Assembly: GCA_043718245.1 (NCBI GenBank)
Contig: JAYSWB010000052.1
Span: forward strand, 1 to 11,043
Source of the DNA: JBAXAB01 sp043718245
GTDB lineage: Bacteria > Patescibacteriota > Minisyncoccia > Phycocordibacterales > CAIZLB01
Reading direction: 5' to 3'
DNA length: 11,043 nt
Shown here: positions 1-4,802 of the stretch, piece after piece
Layout of the letters: each line of letters starts with the position of its first letter
Position numbering within the stretch: position 1 is the stretch's first letter
The notes under the pieces: model-generated
Database searches by the model: none
What the model was told of the DNA's origin: nothing
The model's input: the letters and a program-made list of their open reading frames with translations, nothing else
Made by a program: the position numbers and the translations under genes

Positions 1-191
1 ATAGCGATCACGATGGTAGCTGTAAACATGAACTTTTCAGGTCCACGTCTAGTCCTCCATGATGAAACTGAGTCAGAGCTGCCAAATGCACCTCCAGTAC
101 CTGCTTCGGAATATTGAATTAAGATTGCAATAACAAGCAGTACGGACAAGCCGATCTGCAAATAGGGAAGCACTGAACTGAGGGATGACAT
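1..191 (-). CDS. secG: SecG, preprotein translocase subunit (partial, 5' part only)
   Basis: The minus strand reads from an ATG at 191 off the left edge of the window, giving the first 63 residues. SecG is the small membrane subunit that joins SecY and SecE to form the protein-export channel. Residues about 8-27 form a first membrane helix (LPYLQIGLSVLLVIAIL). This is followed by the family's Gly/Ser-rich cytoplasmic turn (GTGGAFGSS, residues 31-39). A basic RTRRGPEKFMF segment then leads into the start of a second helix, matching the usual two-helix SecG layout with an RRG-x-E-K motif before helix 2. A -10 box ends 7 nt before the ATG, which supports this start and implies a leaderless message. 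The upstream neighbour on the same strand (277-705) is cut off by a terminator, so secG should be transcribed on its own. The C-terminus is not in the window. Confidence 0.88.
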   Translation of the reverse strand, partial: MSSLSSVLPYLQIGLSVLLVIAILIQYSEAGTGGAFGSSDSVSSWRTRRGPEKFMFTATIVIA

Positions 192-198
192 GAGAGGT

Positions 199-226
199 AT
201 ATTAGCACAATTTAAAGGGAAGTAAA
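199..226 (-). promoter_or_regulatory. secG promoter, extended -10, leaderless spacing
   Basis: On the minus strand, TAATAT (199-204) is preceded by TGC (205-207), giving the extended -10 form TGCTAATAT. A TTTACT box (221-226, four of six matches to TTGACA) lies 16 nt further upstream. The -10 ends 7 nt before the secG ATG at 191, so the predicted first transcribed base is at or next to the A of the start codon. Confidence 0.6.
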
Positions 227-232
227 GTATCG

Positions 233-268
233 AAAAAGCGGCCGCCCCCCTTGAAGGGTGGCGGCCGC
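233..268 (-). terminator. Rho-independent terminator of the 277-705 gene
   Basis: Read on the minus strand, a very GC-rich hairpin spans 238-268. Its arms are about 15 nt (GCGGCCGCC plus CCCTT against the complement) with one mismatch and a minimal loop. It is followed directly by five T residues (233-237). It begins 8 nt after the TAG stop of the 277-705 gene and ends 6 nt before the secG -35 box, so it insulates the two genes. Confidence 0.85.
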
Positions 269-276
269 GGTTGGCA

Positions 277-705
277 CTATTTGGGTTTCCGGCTCTTTAG
301 CCGGGGCTTGAGCGACCTCGGGCCGTTCCGGAGCCGCGGGTCGTTGGCGATGAAAACCTCATCCACATCGCTATTGCACGTAGCATACAAGATCGATGCG
401 CTCCCTTCAGAGTCATCGCCAATCATGAATCCTCCGCTCTTGCACTTTATGATTGCGCAAGGGAATTCCGTCTGAGAGAGTACGAATTGCTCCCCCGGCT
501 TTGTTTTGTTGATGGGCCGTTCCCGCAGGAACTTCTTGAGTTCTCCCATTTCTGCCGGACGCAATTCGGGATCCCCTTGTGCGAGGTTGAAGGCACTCAC
601 AACCACTCTTCGACCGATTACGGTCTTAAAACTTACAGGCATTTTATTTAACATTCGGTGTATTGTTTTGGAACACCAGGGCTTCCTTTCAAAGCCACTA
701 TCCAT
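277..705 (-). CDS. Hypothetical protein, GC-rich orphan
   Basis: A 142-residue protein of no family I recognise. It shows no signal peptide or membrane segment. The middle looks like a small folded domain (around EQFVLSQTEFPCAIIKCKSG), with an acidic stretch (GDDSEG) and a strongly basic, Pro-rich C-terminus ending in KPRLKSRKPK. Two features support a real gene. A canonical promoter (TTGACG, 17 nt, TAATAT) lies just upstream, and an intrinsic terminator begins 8 nt after the TAG stop. I chose the ATG at 705, about 18 nt after the predicted transcription start. An in-frame TTG at 714 and internal ATGs at 654 and 642 are alternatives. The 3' half is much richer in G+C than the rest of the window, and this is the only gene here with a normal -35 box and a 5' leader. 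That combination could mean acquisition by transfer, which is inference. Confidence 0.7.
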   Translation of the reverse strand: MDSGFERKPWCSKTIHRMLNKMPVSFKTVIGRRVVVSAFNLAQGDPELRPAEMGELKKFLRERPINKTKPGEQFVLSQTEFPCAIIKCKSGGFMIGDDSEGSASILYATCNSDVDEVFIANDPRLRNGPRSLKPRLKSRKPK

Positions 706-729
706 AAGTATCAAAAAACTGCTGGTAGA

Positions 730-758
730 ATATTACAATGATTGTAAGACCGCGTCAA
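730..758 (-). promoter_or_regulatory. Canonical -35/-10 promoter for the 277-705 gene
   Basis: On the minus strand TTGACG (753-758, five of six) and TAATAT (730-735, five of six) are separated by exactly 17 nt. The predicted start near 723 leaves a leader of about 18 nt before the ATG at 705. It is the best match to a textbook housekeeping promoter in the window. Confidence 0.7.
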
Positions 759-792
759 GCTTTGGTAAAAAGTTTTATATATTGGAAAAACT

Positions 793-801
793 TGATATAA
801 T
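793..801 (+). promoter_or_regulatory. Extended -10 promoter for the 809 gene, leaderless spacing
   Basis: TGATATAAT is a perfect TATAAT (796-801) with the TGn extension. The box ends 7 nt before the ATG at 809, and no good -35 box is visible. It is divergent from the 730-758 promoter; the upstream edges of the two lie about 35 bp apart. Confidence 0.65.
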
Positions 802-808
802 TTATGAT

Positions 809-1030
809 ATGAAAAATGAAGAAGCATCTCCGCACGTGTTAGACGAAAAAGAACAAGCCGTGCTAGAAATTGGAGGTGTACTTCATCAGGTTACTATCAT
901 GGGTTTTAATAATGGAGAAATAGAGAAGTTAAGAGAATTAATGTTAGAGGTAAAATCTGGAAGAATAGATCCTAAAAAGGCAAAAGAAGAGGCATACATT
1001 ATAATGTCACAAAAGGCTGATTACCATTAA
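809..1030 (+). CDS. Hypothetical 73-aa protein
   Basis: A small soluble, charged protein of unknown family. The frame is open further upstream (to 506), but that part lies antisense to the 277-705 gene. A perfect TATAAT ends 7 nt before the ATG at 809, so I place the start there. After an acidic N-terminus come a hydrophobic stretch (AVLEIGGVLHQVTIMGF, about residues 18-34) that looks like beta strands, and a probable helix (NGEIEKLRELMLEVKSGR). The C-terminus is Lys-rich. The TAA stop is 8 nt before the next ATG, so it is probably the first gene of a unit with the 322-aa membrane protein. Function unknown. Confidence 0.72.
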   Translation: MKNEEASPHVLDEKEQAVLEIGGVLHQVTIMGFNNGEIEKLRELMLEVKSGRIDPKKAKEEAYIIMSQKADYH

Positions 1031-1038
1031 AAATAATA

Positions 1039-2007
1039 ATGCCCGCTAACCTAAAAAACCACGGTCTAAACTTTCTCGTCAAAACAGCAGTAGTTGTGGG
1101 CGTCGCTGTGATTATTTACTTCATGTTAACTTTATCTTTACTTAGGCAATCTACAAATTTAGAAAAAAAGGATATTGAAATTCCTAAAGCTTCACAACAA
1201 GACACAGCTACAAGCACTGATGTTTCCCGGGACCAGTTAGCTGCCGGTCTTATTGCAATGCATAATACGAATATTTCAATTCCAGAATCTTTGACATTGT
1301 CACAATATGAAAAGTTGATTGGGAGCAGTACTTTGAATAAAGACGATTTAGAAGAGGAGGAGTTAAATTCTGTAGGGCCAGGCTTTTTAGCACGCGGTGG
1401 AGCGGGGATCGTAGTCTACTTGCCGTATCTTCAAGGAGTTCTAGATGATGATGGTCAATCACTAGTTCGTGTCTATATAGACAGTATTACTAACAAATTA
1501 GATAAAAACATCTTGGACAGTGAAAGTCCGTTCGAAACCGATAGTTTTTTCAATAAATTAAAGTTTGAAAAAATTAGTCATTACTACAAAACAGAAAGAG
1601 CCCTTCATCTCAAGGGTGATCAGCTTTCTATTGTAGATGATGTCAAACAAATCAAAGGATCAGTTGTTTTGAACTTACCAATTTCTATCAGCAAATATGC
1701 TTTGTCACTTGATCAAATTGTAACCAAATCAAGTGTAAAAGCAGGAAACACAACAGTCAGTGTTGCCGAAGTAAAAGAAGGCGCCTTGTACCTTAAGACT
1801 AAAAGCACTTCAAAATCAATTATCTATGTGAAATGTTTTAACCAAAATGGTGAAGTGATTGCCACATCTGTTATCACCGCAATCGATCCAGTGGATGGTT
1901 TCGATAAGCAAAGCATCATTAGCTTTAGCCTGTCCGACCAAGTTGACCACTTGGAAATTTATGCACCCTCAGAAGTTGCTATCAAGAAATATAAATTTGC
2001 TATATAA
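1039..2007 (+). CDS. Membrane-anchored extracytoplasmic protein of unknown function
   Basis: A 322-residue protein with one N-terminal membrane helix (about residues 14-36), preceded by a short basic N-terminus. The rest should lie outside the membrane. A polar linker rich in Ser, Thr and Gln follows the helix. A region with GPGFLARGGAGIVVYLPYLQG then leads into a long domain with alternating strands up to the C-terminus (EVAIKKYKFAI). No catalytic motif stands out and I do not recognise the family. The ATG lies 8 nt after the stop of the 73-aa gene with no ribosome binding site, which suggests co-transcription. It precedes the lemA/TPM pair, so a role in the same envelope function is possible, but that is inferred from position only. 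Confidence 0.85.
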   Translation: MPANLKNHGLNFLVKTAVVVGVAVIIYFMLTLSLLRQSTNLEKKDIEIPKASQQDTATSTDVSRDQLAAGLIAMHNTNISIPESLTLSQYEKLIGSSTLNKDDLEEEELNSVGPGFLARGGAGIVVYLPYLQGVLDDDGQSLVRVYIDSITNKLDKNILDSESPFETDSFFNKLKFEKISHYYKTERALHLKGDQLSIVDDVKQIKGSVVLNLPISISKYALSLDQIVTKSSVKAGNTTVSVAEVKEGALYLKTKSTSKSIIYVKCFNQNGEVIATSVITAIDPVDGFDKQSIISFSLSDQVDHLEIYAPSEVAIKKYKFAI

Positions 2008-2008
2008 T
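1998..2008 (+). promoter_or_regulatory. lemA promoter, -10 overlapping the upstream stop codon
   Basis: TGCTATATAAT can be read as extended TGC-TATATA (2001-2006) or as a perfect TATAAT (2003-2008). The box contains the TAA stop (2005-2007) of the preceding gene and ends 6-8 nt before the lemA ATG at 2015. The predicted transcript would therefore be leaderless. The -35 region is weak. Confidence 0.55.
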
Positions 2009-2014
2009 TATCTC

Positions 2015-2569
2015 ATGAAAAAAACAACCATTATTATATTGGCAGTGATTGCCATTGGTGCGGTGTATCTTGTTGGAACATATAACAGCTTTGTCGGTAT
2101 GAGACAGAATGTAGAAGGCAAATGGGCGCAGGTAGAAAATCAATTACAGAGACGTTTTGATTTAATTCCAAATCTTGTCGAAACAGTTAAAGGGTTAACT
2201 AAACAGGAACAAGAAGTTTTTGGTAAAATTGCCGATGCCCGATCTCGTTACGCTGGTGCACAAACTCAGACTGAAAAGGTAGCAGCTGCCAATCAATTCG
2301 AATCTTCTTTGGGCAGACTTCTTGTAATTACTGAAAATTATCCGAATTTGCAGTCGTCACAATTGTTTACTAATCTTATGGTACAGCTCGAGGGAACTGA
2401 AAATAGAATTGCTGTAGAGAGAAAGAATTATAATGATACAGTGCAGGCTTACAACACATCATTACAGAGAATTCCTGGAGGGCTTGTGGCTCGCCTGCTT
2501 GGTTTTGCCTCGGCTGAATACTTCCAAGTATCCGAACAGGCTCAGGCAAATCCACAGGTAAATTTCTAA
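2015..2569 (+). CDS. lemA: LemA family protein
   Basis: A 184-residue LemA-family protein, close to the usual length. An N-terminal membrane helix (about residues 5-22) is followed by the family signature: YNSFV, then KWAQVENQLQRRFDLIPNLV (residues 36-55) and VETVKG. Later come the ENYPNLQSSQLFTNLM and LEGTENRIAVERKNYND motifs, which form a helical bundle outside or at the membrane. LemA proteins are small anchored helical proteins whose biochemical role is not settled. In many genomes they sit beside TPM-domain proteins, as here. I chose the ATG at 2015 because it starts the membrane helix directly and sits 6-8 nt after a -10 box. The frame runs open to 1859, but that part is a shadow of the preceding gene. 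The next gene starts 7 nt after its stop. Confidence 0.93.
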   Translation: MKKTTIIILAVIAIGAVYLVGTYNSFVGMRQNVEGKWAQVENQLQRRFDLIPNLVETVKGLTKQEQEVFGKIADARSRYAGAQTQTEKVAAANQFESSLGRLLVITENYPNLQSSQLFTNLMVQLEGTENRIAVERKNYNDTVQAYNTSLQRIPGGLVARLLGFASAEYFQVSEQAQANPQVNF

Positions 2570-2576
2570 GTAAAAA

Positions 2577-3569
2577 ATGAGAGTTATCGCCATATTTTGT
2601 CTAGTGATAGGGACGTGTGGGTTTACACCTGCTCTTGCATACACTTCTCCTGGCGCTCCAACAGGTTTTGTAAATGACTTTGCAAATATAATCGACGAGT
2701 CTTCAAAACAACAGCTTGAAATGGATTTAAACGATCTTGAACAACAGACGGGTGCTCAATTTTCAGTGGTGACTATTAAAACTTTAGATGGTGATATTGT
2801 GGAAAACTATGCCAACGAGCTTTTTACAGAATGGGGTATAGGCCAAAAGGACTCTAATAGGGGACTTTTACTATTGATTGCCCTAGACGATCGTAAAACT
2901 AGATTTGAAGTTGGCTATGGGCTCGAAGGGACAATGACTGATCTTTTGACTTCAAAAATACAAGAGAAATATTTAGCCCCAAAGTTTAGAGCAGGAGACT
3001 ATGCTGGTGGAGTTATAGATACGGTCGCTCAAGTTTCTGGAATTTTACGTGGTGATTTGTCGGTGGATCAATTCAAGCCAGCCGAAGATTTATATGGAAA
3101 TACAAATACTGCCTCTGTCAGTTTCTGGTCAAAATTCTCTAATGATTTTTTCCCATTCTTCTTGTATTTTATTTTCCCACCGGCAATATTTTTCTTTCAG
3201 TTCCTTGTTTATTCTCTTGCACGTTCAAAATCCTACTGGATGGGCGGTGCAATATTTGGAGGCATTGGGCTAACTTTGACAGAATTATTTTTTGCAATTT
3301 TTTCAACAGCGAGCGCTACCTCATATTTTAAACTAGGAATGGTCGCTTTTATCAGTATTATAAGTACCTGTCTAGGATTAATTATTGATTATAGAGTTTC
3401 TAAAAAAGGCACATCAGGAAAATCATTTGTTGAATTTATGAAGAGCAGTAGCGGTTCCTCTAGTAGTGGTCCTTCATTTTTTAACATTTCAAGCGGAGGC
3501 GGAAGCTCATCAAGGGGAGGTTTTGGAGGTGGATCATCAGGCGGTGGCGGGTCGAGCGGTTCGTGGTAA
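2577..3569 (+). CDS. TPM-domain (YgcG-like) membrane protein with Gly/Ser-rich tail
   Basis: A 330-residue protein. A signal peptide at residues 1-21 ends in ALA. It is followed by a TPM domain (Pfam TPM_phosphatase) at about 25-160, with the typical GFVNDFANIID opening, WGIGQKDSNRGLLLLIALDD, the FEVGYGLEG motif and the closing KFRAGDYAGGV segment. Two or three membrane helices lie between about 195 and 280. The C-terminus is a Ser/Gly-rich tail ending GGGSSGGGGSSGSW, as in many members of this family. TPM domains were named for a proposed phosphatase activity in thylakoids; the bacterial function is not established. Start at 2577, 7 nt after the lemA stop with no ribosome binding site, indicates co-transcription with lemA. 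The domain should face outward, anchored by the later helices. Confidence 0.92.
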   Translation: MRVIAIFCLVIGTCGFTPALAYTSPGAPTGFVNDFANIIDESSKQQLEMDLNDLEQQTGAQFSVVTIKTLDGDIVENYANELFTEWGIGQKDSNRGLLLLIALDDRKTRFEVGYGLEGTMTDLLTSKIQEKYLAPKFRAGDYAGGVIDTVAQVSGILRGDLSVDQFKPAEDLYGNTNTASVSFWSKFSNDFFPFFLYFIFPPAIFFFQFLVYSLARSKSYWMGGAIFGGIGLTLTELFFAIFSTASATSYFKLGMVAFISIISTCLGLIIDYRVSKKGTSGKSFVEFMKSSSGSSSSGPSFFNISSGGGSSSRGGFGGGSSGGGGSSGSW

Positions 3570-3572
3570 TAT
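3564..3572 (+). promoter_or_regulatory. Possible extended -10 promoter for the 3582 gene
   Basis: TGGTAATAT spans the last Trp codon and TAA stop of the TPM gene. The TAATAT hexamer (3567-3572) includes the stop codon (3567-3569) and ends 9 nt before the ATG at 3582. Because TGG-TAA would be there for coding reasons anyway, chance is a real alternative. Confidence 0.4.
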
Positions 3573-3581
3573 GAATAAATT

Positions 3582-3773
3582 ATGATAAGAGACGAATCAA
3601 GATTCAGAGAAGAGGCCGACGAGGATCCTAAAAAAAAGGAAGACCAGGCTTTGTATAAAGAGCTTGTGCGTTTAGGAATTGAAAAAGATTTGGAAATGAT
3701 TGACGAGCTTTTTGACCCAAATGTTATTGGGGAAAAAATCGAGGAGGAAATGGCTAGGGTAAATAATACTTAG
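3582..3773 (+). CDS. Hypothetical 63-aa highly charged protein
   Basis: A very acidic and basic small protein, probably one or two helices (EEADEDPKKKEDQALYKELV, then KDLEMIDELFDPNVIGEKIEEE). No membrane segment, cysteine pair or known motif is visible. The ATG is 12 nt after the TPM stop on the same strand, so it may belong to the lemA/TPM unit or use its own -10 box overlapping that stop. It ends with TAG. Low sequence complexity makes similarity hard to judge. Function unknown. Confidence 0.6.
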   Translation: MIRDESRFREEADEDPKKKEDQALYKELVRLGIEKDLEMIDELFDPNVIGEKIEEEMARVNNT

Positions 3774-3823
3774 GCACAGACATTTGCAACCAGAGTCGGT
3801 GTTTTGGTAAGTGAACTGAGTAC

Positions 3824-3829
3824 TATAAT
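3824..3829 (+). promoter_or_regulatory. -10 promoter box for the 3837 gene, leaderless spacing
   Basis: A perfect TATAAT ends 7 nt before the ATG at 3837. There is no TGn extension and only a poor T-rich -35 region. Its spacing is what decides the start of the downstream gene. Confidence 0.55.
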
Positions 3830-3836
3830 TACCGCA

Positions 3837-4049
3837 ATGGATCATAATGTAGAAGATCACTTAAAAAATGAAGCGTTTGATTCTTTAAAATCTCTATTAT
3901 TAAAACATGAGAAAATCGTAGGAGAAATTGTGAACACTTCGAGGCAAGAGAGGATAGATAAGAACCTTTTAGTTAGTAGGCTTGCGTCAGAAGCCTTACA
4001 AATTCAGGTGGATGTAAATAATGTATTAAACCAGCTTCTTCAAAGATAA
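3837..4049 (+). CDS. Hypothetical 70-aa helical protein
   Basis: A small soluble protein predicted to be almost all helix, with heptad-like hydrophobic spacing (DSLKSLLLKHEKIVGEIV and later SEALQIQVDVNNVLNQLLQR). This resembles a short coiled coil or helical hairpin. The open frame extends back to a TTG at 3804, but the perfect TATAAT 7 nt before the ATG at 3837 argues for that start. It lies 63 nt after the preceding gene and 38 nt before tRNA-Tyr, which appears to have its own promoter. I do not recognise the family and the sequence gives no clue to a partner. Confidence 0.65.
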   Translation: MDHNVEDHLKNEAFDSLKSLLLKHEKIVGEIVNTSRQERIDKNLLVSRLASEALQIQVDVNNVLNQLLQR

Positions 4050-4069
4050 CTGGAAAAAATATTCTTTTG

Positions 4070-4081
4070 TGCTAGTATTAT
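4070..4081 (+). promoter_or_regulatory. tRNA-Tyr promoter, extended -10
   Basis: TGCTAGTAT (4070-4078) is an extended -10, and an overlapping TATTAT (4076-4081) is an alternative. The predicted transcription start falls at 4085-4088, so the primary transcript would carry at most about three bases before the mature tRNA end. Confidence 0.55.
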
Positions 4082-4087
4082 CCGCAT

Positions 4088-4174
4088 GCGTAGGTGGTAG
4101 AGCGGTCAAATACAACAGACTGTAAATCTGTCGGCCATTGGCCTTCGAAGGTTCGAATCCTTCCCTACGCACCA
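4088..4174 (+). tRNA. tRNA-Tyr (anticodon GTA), CCA encoded
   Basis: A class II cloverleaf of 87 nt. The 7-bp acceptor stem pairs GCGTAGG (4088-4094) with CCTACGC (4164-4170). A 3-bp D stem (GTA with TAC) carries the AGAGCGGTC-type loop. The anticodon stem pairs ACAGA with TCTGT around the loop CTGTAAA, giving anticodon GTA. A long variable arm pairs GGCC with GGCC around ATT. The T arm is GAAGG, TTCGAAT, CCTTC. Discriminator A4171 and an encoded CCA (4172-4174) complete it. The long variable arm plus GTA identifies tyrosine. The last ten bases overlap, antisense, the end of a 37-aa reading frame. Confidence 0.97.
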
Positions 4175-4278
4175 ATAAGTCCAGGCGAATAAAGCAGTAT
4201 CATCGACAGTGCAATCATCACACTAAGGATGATCCACACCACTCTCAACCTCTTCTGAAATTTTGGATCGAATAACAT
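4165..4278 (-). CDS. Small membrane protein (37 aa), unrecognised
   Basis: A short minus-strand frame from an ATG at 4278 to a TAG at 4165-4167, which lies inside the complement of the tRNA-Tyr acceptor stem. The product has a basic, amphipathic N-terminus (FDPKFQKRLR), then one clear membrane helix (about residues 13-31, VVWIILSVMIALSMILLY), then SPGLIGA. This is the positive-inside layout of a single-span membrane microprotein. A -10 box on the minus strand (TATTAT, 4286-4291) ends 7 nt before the ATG, the same spacing as other genes here. It is divergent from the FtsB/DivIC-like gene, with only 21 bp between the two start codons. I know of no function. Small size leaves some risk that it is chance. 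Confidence 0.6.
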   Translation of the reverse strand: MLFDPKFQKRLRVVWIILSVMIALSMILLYSPGLIGA

Positions 4279-4284
4279 GAGGTA

Positions 4285-4291
4285 TATAATA
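4285..4291. promoter_or_regulatory. Bidirectional promoter with a shared -10 element
   Basis: The 7-bp core TATAATA reads TATAAT on the plus strand (4285-4290) and TATTAT on the minus strand (4286-4291). The plus box ends 9 nt before the ATG at 4300 (FtsB/DivIC-like gene). The minus box ends 7 nt before the ATG at 4278 (37-aa membrane protein). One symmetric element therefore appears to serve both leaderless genes, probably in mutually exclusive fashion. -35 boxes are weak on both sides. Confidence 0.55.
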
Positions 4292-4299
4292 GTACTTAT

Positions 4300-4677
4300 A
4301 TGCGAGAATTTCAAGACAAAAGAAAAAGTCGAAAAAGGTTGTATTCAATATGGTCGCTCCTCGCACTTTTAGTGGTTATAGTTTTATTCGGCAAAGGTCT
4401 ACTAGGTGCCTACGAAAAGGAAAAAACTACCAAAGAAGAATTGAATCGGCTTGCCATTGAAAAAGCAGATATTGAAAGCCGATACAATAATATTTCAAAA
4501 GAAAACGAAATTTTAAGAACAGACGACGGAATAGAAGCTGCAATTAGGCAAAAATTTGATGTCGCTAAAAAAGGGGAGGGTGTCATTGTGATTGTAGACA
4601 AGGATATAGAAATGCCAGTTGAGAAAAAGGGTTTCATGAGAAAAATGTGGGATTCGGTAAAAGGAGTGTTTCAGTAA
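4300..4677 (+). CDS. FtsB/DivIC-family septum formation protein
   Basis: A 125-residue bitopic membrane protein of the DivIC/FtsB (septum formation initiator) family. These proteins link FtsL and FtsQ/DivIB and help activate septal wall synthesis. A basic cytoplasmic N-terminus (KRKSRKR) precedes one membrane helix (about residues 15-36). An outward-facing coiled coil follows at about 38-73 (EKEKTTKEELNRLAIEKADI and onward). After it comes the family's closing motif, IEAAIRQKFDVAKKGEGVIVIVD (given here only as its parts IEAAIRQKF and KKGEGVIVIVD). The C-terminal tail of about 25 residues (MPVEKKGFMRKMWDSVKG) is amphipathic and basic. The ATG at 4300 sits 9 nt after a perfect TATAAT. The gene is followed directly by a hairpin terminator. 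Whether it is FtsB or DivIC proper cannot be told, so no symbol is given. Confidence 0.85.
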   Translation: MREFQDKRKSRKRLYSIWSLLALLVVIVLFGKGLLGAYEKEKTTKEELNRLAIEKADIESRYNNISKENEILRTDDGIEAAIRQKFDVAKKGEGVIVIVDKDIEMPVEKKGFMRKMWDSVKGVFQ

Positions 4678-4680
4678 AAG

Positions 4681-4710
4681 CAAAAATCCCCACGGAGGAA
4701 GGGATTTTTG
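4681..4710. terminator. Bidirectional terminator between the FtsB-like gene and typA
   Basis: A perfect 10-bp inverted repeat (CAAAAATCCC and GGGATTTTTG) has a 10-nt loop. The arms place a run of five T residues after a GC core on both strands. It begins 3 nt after the FtsB-like stop and also faces the 3' end of the convergent typA gene, so it can end both transcripts. Confidence 0.8.
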
Positions 4711-4733
4711 CATAGATATACCACAGATGAACC

Positions 4734-4754
4734 AGGACACATCGACTGTGTCCT
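4734..4754. repeat. Perfect inverted repeat (hairpin) downstream of typA
   Basis: AGGACACA (4734-4741) and TGTGTCCT (4747-4754) form a perfect 8-bp stem with the loop TCGAC. No T tract follows on either strand, so it is not a complete intrinsic terminator. It could stabilise the 3' end of typA mRNA or assist the 4681-4710 terminator. The rest of 4678-4802 holds nothing else I can support. Confidence 0.6.
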
Positions 4755-4802
4755 TCTGTATAATAAAAGAGGGTAGGCTAATAAAAATGAAGAAAAGCTG
4801 AA

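Noticed and set aside
506..808. Upstream extension of the 73-aa gene to a 174-aa protein starting at 506
   Set aside because: It is antisense to the better supported 277-705 gene, and the perfect TATAAT at 796-801 would place the transcription start near 809.
1859..2014. N-terminal extension of LemA to 236 residues
   Set aside because: The extra part is out-of-frame sequence of the 322-aa gene, and the ATG at 2015 starts the membrane helix directly.
3441..3566. Simple-sequence repeat in the TPM gene tail
   Set aside because: It is the normal Gly/Ser-rich C-terminus of this protein family, not a DNA repeat element.
4692..4698. GGAGG-like sequence as a ribosome binding site
   Set aside because: It lies in the loop of the terminator and no start codon or reading frame follows.
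4788..4802. ATG with a short frame after the TATAAT at 4759
   Set aside because: It encodes only four residues before TGA and shows no coding signal.
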